NCBI GenBank assembly: GCA_002311865.1
Contig: DBZV01000040.1
Location: 13,158 to 21,862 of the forward strand
Direction of reading: 5' to 3'
Source: Dehalococcoidia bacterium UBA1151
GTDB taxonomy: Bacteria; Chloroflexota; Dehalococcoidia; Lucifugimonadales; Lucifugimonadaceae
Length of the DNA: 8,705 nucleotides
Below the pieces are notes generated by a model, which saw only the letters and a list, made by a program, of their open reading frames with translations, ran no database searches and had not been told where the DNA came from. Positions 5,333 to 8,705 of this stretch are shown here, one piece after another. Position 1 is the first letter of the stretch, and the number at the start of each line of letters is the position of its first letter. Position numbers and translations under genes: made by a program.

Positions 5333-6748
5333 TTACTTTGTGGGGGATGACTTCGGCTTTTTCTTCGCCGGAGTCTTTTTCTTAGATGCAGCACCGGATT
5401 TGGCGGTCGCCTTCTTTGCAGGTGCCTTTTTCATTGGCTTCGCGGGAGCTTTTGCTTCCGGTTCAGTCTGGTCCTGCGTAGCGATCTCCACGAGCCGAGT
5501 CAATGCCGACCGCCTTTTGAGCATCGTCGAAATCGACTCGCGAGCGCGGTCGGTTTCGTACTGTGCTCGATCAGCGGGAGAGGTCGCTGACTGTTTCATA
5601 AGATTGATCTCCGCACGGAGATCTTCTTCTGAAACTTCTACCGATTCTGCGTTAGCAAGCTCCTCTACAACCAGTGCCCTGATCAACCTAGTCTTCGCAG
5701 TTTCTCTAGCATCGGCGACAATTTCATCGGGGGATTTGCCTATGCCAGTCATGTAATCCTGCAATGACATGTTGAATCTGGTGAGCTGCTGTTGCTGCTC
5801 GCTCAACACATGTTCGGACTCATGTTCGATGGTGATCGGAGGGATTTCCACTTTGGAATTCTCTACTACTGCGTCTACTGCCTTATCTTCAATCTGCCTG
5901 GTGAAGAAGTTCTTCACTTCGGTCTCAAGATCAGTTGCGATTTTCGCTTTGAGTTCTTCCAGTGTCTCAAAGCCTTCTGCTATTCCATTGGCGAATTCGT
6001 CGTCCAATTCAGGCAGAATTTTCTTCTTCACTTCAGAGACTGAAATTGAGAAGAGAGCGGTCTTTCCCGCGGCGTCTGGATTTGGGTAGTCGTCCGGGAT
6101 TATTAGTGAGAACTCTTTTGAGTCTCCCGCGGCCATTCCCACAACTTCCGTGGAGAATCCAGGCACCGGATAGGTGGCTTCCGCGAAGATCACGTACTCC
6201 ACGTTCTCTGAGGAGATGAACTCTTTGTCGTCGGCAGTAGCGGTCATCTTTTCCAACACGGCCATATCGTCCAGTTCGGCCGCGCCCTCTTTCGGCTCCC
6301 AGGTGGCGTTGCCCTCCCGGATGCGGGCGAGTGACTCTTCCACCTGTTCGTCAGTGATCACATCAGGCTTATCTTCGAACCGAATGGCGTTGTAGTCGCC
6401 AAGTTCAACGGTAGGTGTGAGCGGGACGATCGCCTTGATTTTAGGTGAGGGATCGCGCTCAATCACTTCTATGCGCGGGGTTCCTGCTGCTTCGAGTTCG
6501 GTCTCATCAATGGCCTCTTGAACCACCTGCGGGACCATAGTTTCGAGAGCTTCTTCGATCAGGCGGTCGCGGCCAAACGCGCGCTCAAAGATCTGGCGCG
6601 GGGCTTTGCCCTTGCGGAATCCTGGGACAGCCACACGGCCAACCAGACTCTGATAAGCCCGGGCCATATGCTCCTCCAGGGACTCAGCGCCGACCTCTAT
6701 ATTCAGTGTTGCTTGTCGGTCAACGATTTCGTCTTGAGTAACGTTCAC
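5333..6748 (-). CDS. tig: Trigger factor, ribosome-associated chaperone and peptidyl-prolyl isomerase, with Lys-rich tail
   Basis: A 471-residue trigger factor (E. coli 432). The ribosome-docking signature is GFRKGKAP at 43-50 in the N-terminal domain (about 1-115). A FKBP-like isomerase domain follows (about 155-245, with VPGF at 195-198 and GDSKEFSL at 208-215), then the helical chaperone arms (about 250-425, including LPELDDEFA at 245-253). From about residue 430 an extra tail appears that is made almost only of Lys, Ala, Pro, Ser and Thr, with 15 lysines in the last 42 residues; it resembles histone H1-type C-termini and is not part of the normal fold. GTG at 6748 is preceded by GGAG at 6 bases. 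It lies downstream of aspS with its own promoter candidate and upstream of clpP by 39 bases, the common tig-clpP-clpX order that links nascent-chain folding to degradation. Confidence 0.97.
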   Translation of the reverse strand: MNVTQDEIVDRQATLNIEVGAESLEEHMARAYQSLVGRVAVPGFRKGKAPRQIFERAFGRDRLIEEALETMVPQVVQEAIDETELEAAGTPRIEVIERDPSPKIKAIVPLTPTVELGDYNAIRFEDKPDVITDEQVEESLARIREGNATWEPKEGAAELDDMAVLEKMTATADDKEFISSENVEYVIFAEATYPVPGFSTEVVGMAAGDSKEFSLIIPDDYPNPDAAGKTALFSISVSEVKKKILPELDDEFANGIAEGFETLEELKAKIATDLETEVKNFFTRQIEDKAVDAVVENSKVEIPPITIEHESEHVLSEQQQQLTRFNMSLQDYMTGIGKSPDEIVADARETAKTRLIRALVVEELANAESVEVSEEDLRAEINLMKQSATSPADRAQYETDRARESISTMLKRRSALTRLVEIATQDQTEPEAKAPAKPMKKAPAKKATAKSGAASKKKTPAKKKPKSSPTK

Positions 6749-6754
6749 TCAATT

Positions 6755-6758
6755 CTCC
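6755..6758 (-). promoter_or_regulatory. Ribosome binding site of tig, supports GTG start
   Basis: GGAG on the - strand, 6 bases before the GTG at 6748. There is no in-frame ATG nearby. Confidence 0.6.
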
Positions 6759-6806
6759 GGCGGGACGCGAAAAAGCGAGGAGCCAACTAGTTTCGGGACT
6801 CAATCC

Positions 6807-6815
6807 ACTATAGCA
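6807..6815 (-). promoter_or_regulatory. Extended -10 promoter element for tig-clpP-clpX
   Basis: On the - strand the sequence is TGCTATAGT, a TGn extension followed by TATAGT (five of six matches to TATAAT). It lies about 58 bases before the tig GTG in the 102-base aspS-tig gap, giving a predicted transcript start near 6800 and a leader of about 50 bases. No good -35 stands at 16-18 bases (AGTGAT or GTGATT), which fits an extended -10 promoter. There is no intrinsic terminator after aspS, so readthrough from aspS may also feed this operon. Confidence 0.5.
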
Positions 6816-6850
6816 CGGGGCCACAGGCAATCACTCGTCCCTTAAGGCGC

Positions 6851-8647
6851 CTATTTCGCCGAATCGCTCACTACTATTCCTAACTCTTCCAATTGTTCAT
6901 CTTCTACACGTGACGGAGCCTCAAAAAGAGGATCCACGGCGGTCTGCGTCTTTGGGAACGCGACAACCTCACGTATGTTCTGACCTGTGAGGGCCATCAA
7001 CAACCTATCAACCCCAAGGCCCGCTCCGCCATGTGGCGGCGCTCCGTACTCGAATGCCCTGAGGAGATGGCCAAACCTCTCCTCTACTGCCTCATGGGAG
7101 TATCCAATTAGCGCGAATACGCGCTCCTGAATCTCTCGATCGATGATGCGAATGCTTCCACTGCCCAGTTCAATTCCGTTGCAGATGAGGTCGTAAAGCT
7201 GCCCCACGACTGATCCGGGGTCGGATTCAATTTTGTCTACGTCTTCCGGGCGGGGTGCTGAGAACATGTGGTGCATTGCGCCCCACTTCTCGGTCACGGG
7301 GTCTAGTTCGAAGAGCGGGAAGTCCAGCACGAAGAGGTATGAGACTTCGTTTGGATCGATCAGATCCAACCGGCGGGCCATCTCACCGCGCAGGTTTGAG
7401 AGCGCTGTGTTCACCACACCAGTTGCGCCGGCAACCACAAGGATGAGATCACCCGGGGCTGCGCCAGCCCGGTTGGCCATGGCCTTAATGGTGTCTAATT
7501 CAACATGCGATTTGATGACCGAGCGCACGTGATCCTTCTCCAGCGCGTCGATGGACTCCGCCTCATCGGAGAGTGCGATGTACATCATTCCGTGGGCACC
7601 GCTGGACTTTACGATCTCCGTTAGTTCGTCGATTGTATTGCGAGGGTAGGCCGCGCACCCGGGAGCGGTGAAGGCCCGTACCGTACCGCCGCTGCTGACC
7701 ACGGACTTGAACACCCCAAAACCAGAGTCTATCGCCAGATCAGAAAGCGTTGAGAGTTCCAGCCCAAACCGCAGGTCCGGCTTGTCCGAGCCAAAACGCT
7801 CGATGGCCTCGTTGTAGCTCATGCGTGGGAATGGCTTCTGGAGTTGAACCCCTGGAATCGCTTTTTCCGTCACCCAGATATAGAGCTCTTCGATCAGTTT
7901 GAGGATGTCTTCCTGCTCAACGAAACTCATCTCCAGGTCGAGCTGGGTATGCTCCGGCTGGCGGTCGCCCCGGAGGTCTTCGTCCCGGAAGCAACGCGCA
8001 ATCTGGAAGTAACGGTCGATGCCAGAGACCATCAGGAGCTGCTTTAGTTGCTGCGGCGATTGGGGCAGGGCGTAGAACTGGCCAGGATGAATACGACTTG
8101 GAACGAGATAGTCGCGTGCGCCTTCTGGAGTGCTCTTCGTCAGAATGGGGGTCTCAACTTCAAGAAAACCGCGCTCGTCCAGGTAGTCCCGCATGAGCTT
8201 GACCACCCGGTGGCGCAACTCTAGATTCGCGTACATCTTCGGACGGCGGAGATCCAGATAGCGGTACGTCAGGCGGGTAATATCGTCAACATCAATATCG
8301 TCTCTGATCTCGAAAGGCGGCGTTTTGGACGGGTTGAGGACCACCAGCGTCGATGCCACTACCTCAATATCGCCGGTGGGAAGGTCTGGATTCTCAGCCC
8401 CCTCAAGCCGCTTCACCACTTCGCCTTTGATCTGCACCACCCACTCGGAACGCAGATCTTCTGCCAGGCGATGCGCCTCTTCGCTGACTTTGGGGTTGAA
8501 TACCACCTGGACCAGTCCGGTGCGGTCACGAAGGTCAATAAATATGAGATTTCCGTGGTCGCGTCGGCGGTTGACCCAGCCAACGAGGGTGATTGTTTTG
8601 CCTGCGTCGCCTAAGCGGGGTTCACCGCATTCGGTGTCTCTAAGCAC
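6851..8647 (-). CDS. aspS: Aspartyl-tRNA synthetase, bacterial type, probably non-discriminating
   Basis: A 598-residue class IIb synthetase of normal bacterial length that joins aspartate to tRNA-Asp. It contains an OB-fold anticodon-binding domain (about 1-105, with GWVNRRRDHG at 23-32), the catalytic core with the flipping-loop region TPEGARDY at 173-180 and QSPQQ at 196-200, motif 2 RDEDLRGDRQPEHTQ at 221-235, the bacterial GAD insertion (about 295-410) and motif 3 GLGVDR at 543-548. Residues 31 and 83 are His and Gly. In Pseudomonas aeruginosa these two were reported to let AspRS also accept tRNA-Asn, whereas E. coli has Leu and Lys at the matching sites. This suggests mis-charging followed by amidation by GatCAB, not visible here. 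GTG at 8647 gives the usual VLRxxxCGE-type N-terminus and follows an AGGAAGGA ribosome site. tig is 102 bases downstream. Confidence 0.98.
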   Translation of the reverse strand: MLRDTECGEPRLGDAGKTITLVGWVNRRRDHGNLIFIDLRDRTGLVQVVFNPKVSEEAHRLAEDLRSEWVVQIKGEVVKRLEGAENPDLPTGDIEVVASTLVVLNPSKTPPFEIRDDIDVDDITRLTYRYLDLRRPKMYANLELRHRVVKLMRDYLDERGFLEVETPILTKSTPEGARDYLVPSRIHPGQFYALPQSPQQLKQLLMVSGIDRYFQIARCFRDEDLRGDRQPEHTQLDLEMSFVEQEDILKLIEELYIWVTEKAIPGVQLQKPFPRMSYNEAIERFGSDKPDLRFGLELSTLSDLAIDSGFGVFKSVVSSGGTVRAFTAPGCAAYPRNTIDELTEIVKSSGAHGMMYIALSDEAESIDALEKDHVRSVIKSHVELDTIKAMANRAGAAPGDLILVVAGATGVVNTALSNLRGEMARRLDLIDPNEVSYLFVLDFPLFELDPVTEKWGAMHHMFSAPRPEDVDKIESDPGSVVGQLYDLICNGIELGSGSIRIIDREIQERVFALIGYSHEAVEERFGHLLRAFEYGAPPHGGAGLGVDRLLMALTGQNIREVVAFPKTQTAVDPLFEAPSRVEDEQLEELGIVVSDSAK

Positions 8648-8656
8648 CTGGGATTG

Positions 8657-8665
8657 TTCCTTCCT
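8657..8665 (-). promoter_or_regulatory. Ribosome binding site of aspS
   Basis: AGGAAGGAA on the - strand, about 9-10 bases before the GTG at 8647. Two overlapping AGGA units give strong purine complementarity, supporting the GTG start. Confidence 0.6.
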
Positions 8666-8673
8666 GAAAGAGG

Positions 8674-8705
8674 GGCACGTGCAACGTGCCGCTACGTTGA
8701 AGCGG
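8674..8705 (-). promoter_or_regulatory. Overlapping inverted repeats in the aspS leader (cut by window end)
   Basis: Three perfect inverted repeats share bases in 32 nt. The arms are 8674-8680 with 8684-8690 (GGCACGT/ACGTGCC, 3-base loop), 8682-8687 with 8694-8699 (CAACGT/ACGTTG, 6-base loop), and 8689-8693 with 8701-8705 (CCGCT/AGCGG, 7-base loop). They cannot all form at once, so the leader could switch between folds, or the DNA could bind a dimeric regulator; alternatively this is the 3' end hairpin of an upstream gene. No T-box sequence is seen. The ribosome site lies 9-17 bases downstream. Confidence 0.45.

Noticed and set aside
5310..5756. A + strand open frame with a Phe/Ala/Gly-rich N-terminus that looks like a membrane protein
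   Set aside because: It is the exact antisense of the lysine/alanine-rich tail of trigger factor (AAG/GCC codons read backwards give Phe/Leu/Gly). It has no ribosome site and lies inside a sure gene.
8648..8705. T-box riboswitch controlling aspS
   Set aside because: Only 58 bases of leader are available and no T-box consensus or specifier stem can be seen. The inverted repeats are better described without that label.
1..8705. Defence system, toxin-antitoxin pair, prophage, CRISPR or transposon
   Set aside because: All eight coding genes belong to metabolic or housekeeping families. No integrase, transposase, nuclease or regular spaced repeat was found on either strand.

Overview
The window looks like a piece of a moderate-GC bacterial chromosome. 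It is most plausibly from the Chloroflexota, close to the SAR202/Dehalococcoidia side. That placement is inferred from protein flavour and has not been tested: a ClpP with GFTASMA around the catalytic serine instead of GQAASMG, an enolase-superfamily enzyme with a KFGWGP motif, and a DapA-like protein without the usual catalytic tyrosine. Start codons are mixed. The cupin, trigger factor and aspartyl-tRNA synthetase genes read best from GTG, clpP from TTG, and the rest from ATG. I see no tRNA, rRNA, CRISPR array, insertion sequence or phage gene.

Left half (1-2965, + strand): four genes in one direction. They encode a small cupin-fold protein, a DapA/N-acetylneuraminate lyase superfamily protein with altered catalytic residues, a 95-aa DUF2007 protein, and a mandelate racemase-like enolase-superfamily enzyme. 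An acid-sugar dehydratase followed by a class I (lysine Schiff base) aldolase or dehydratase is a familiar catabolic pairing, so this may be a small sugar-acid or hydroxy-acid breakdown cluster. Gaps of 80, 33 and 93 bases leave open whether it is one operon.

Middle (2966-3188): a 223-base gap between convergent genes. It holds two similar 7-4-7 inverted repeats in the same orientation, 141 bases apart, plus a smaller hairpin. The second repeat resembles the widespread REP/dRS3-type palindrome (ATTCCC-N8-GGGAAT). The gap is best read as repeat-derived DNA, possibly also serving as a weak two-way transcription stop.

Right half (3189-8647, - strand): a protein quality-control block transcribed right to left, aspS - tig - clpP - clpX. 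AspRS charges tRNA, trigger factor meets nascent chains at the ribosome, and ClpX unfolds substrates and feeds them to ClpP. An extended -10 promoter can be seen in the aspS-tig gap. The clpP-clpX gap contains three consecutive palindromes or hairpins, the last abutting the clpX ribosome binding site. The aspS leader, cut by the window end, contains overlapping inverted repeats that cannot all form together.

I found no clear new multi-gene system. The main oddities are residue-level: an FGF instead of IGF ClpP-docking tripeptide in ClpX, a lysine/alanine/proline-rich tail on trigger factor, a non-discriminating signature (His31/Gly83) in AspRS, and catalytic substitutions in the DapA-like and enolase-like enzymes.
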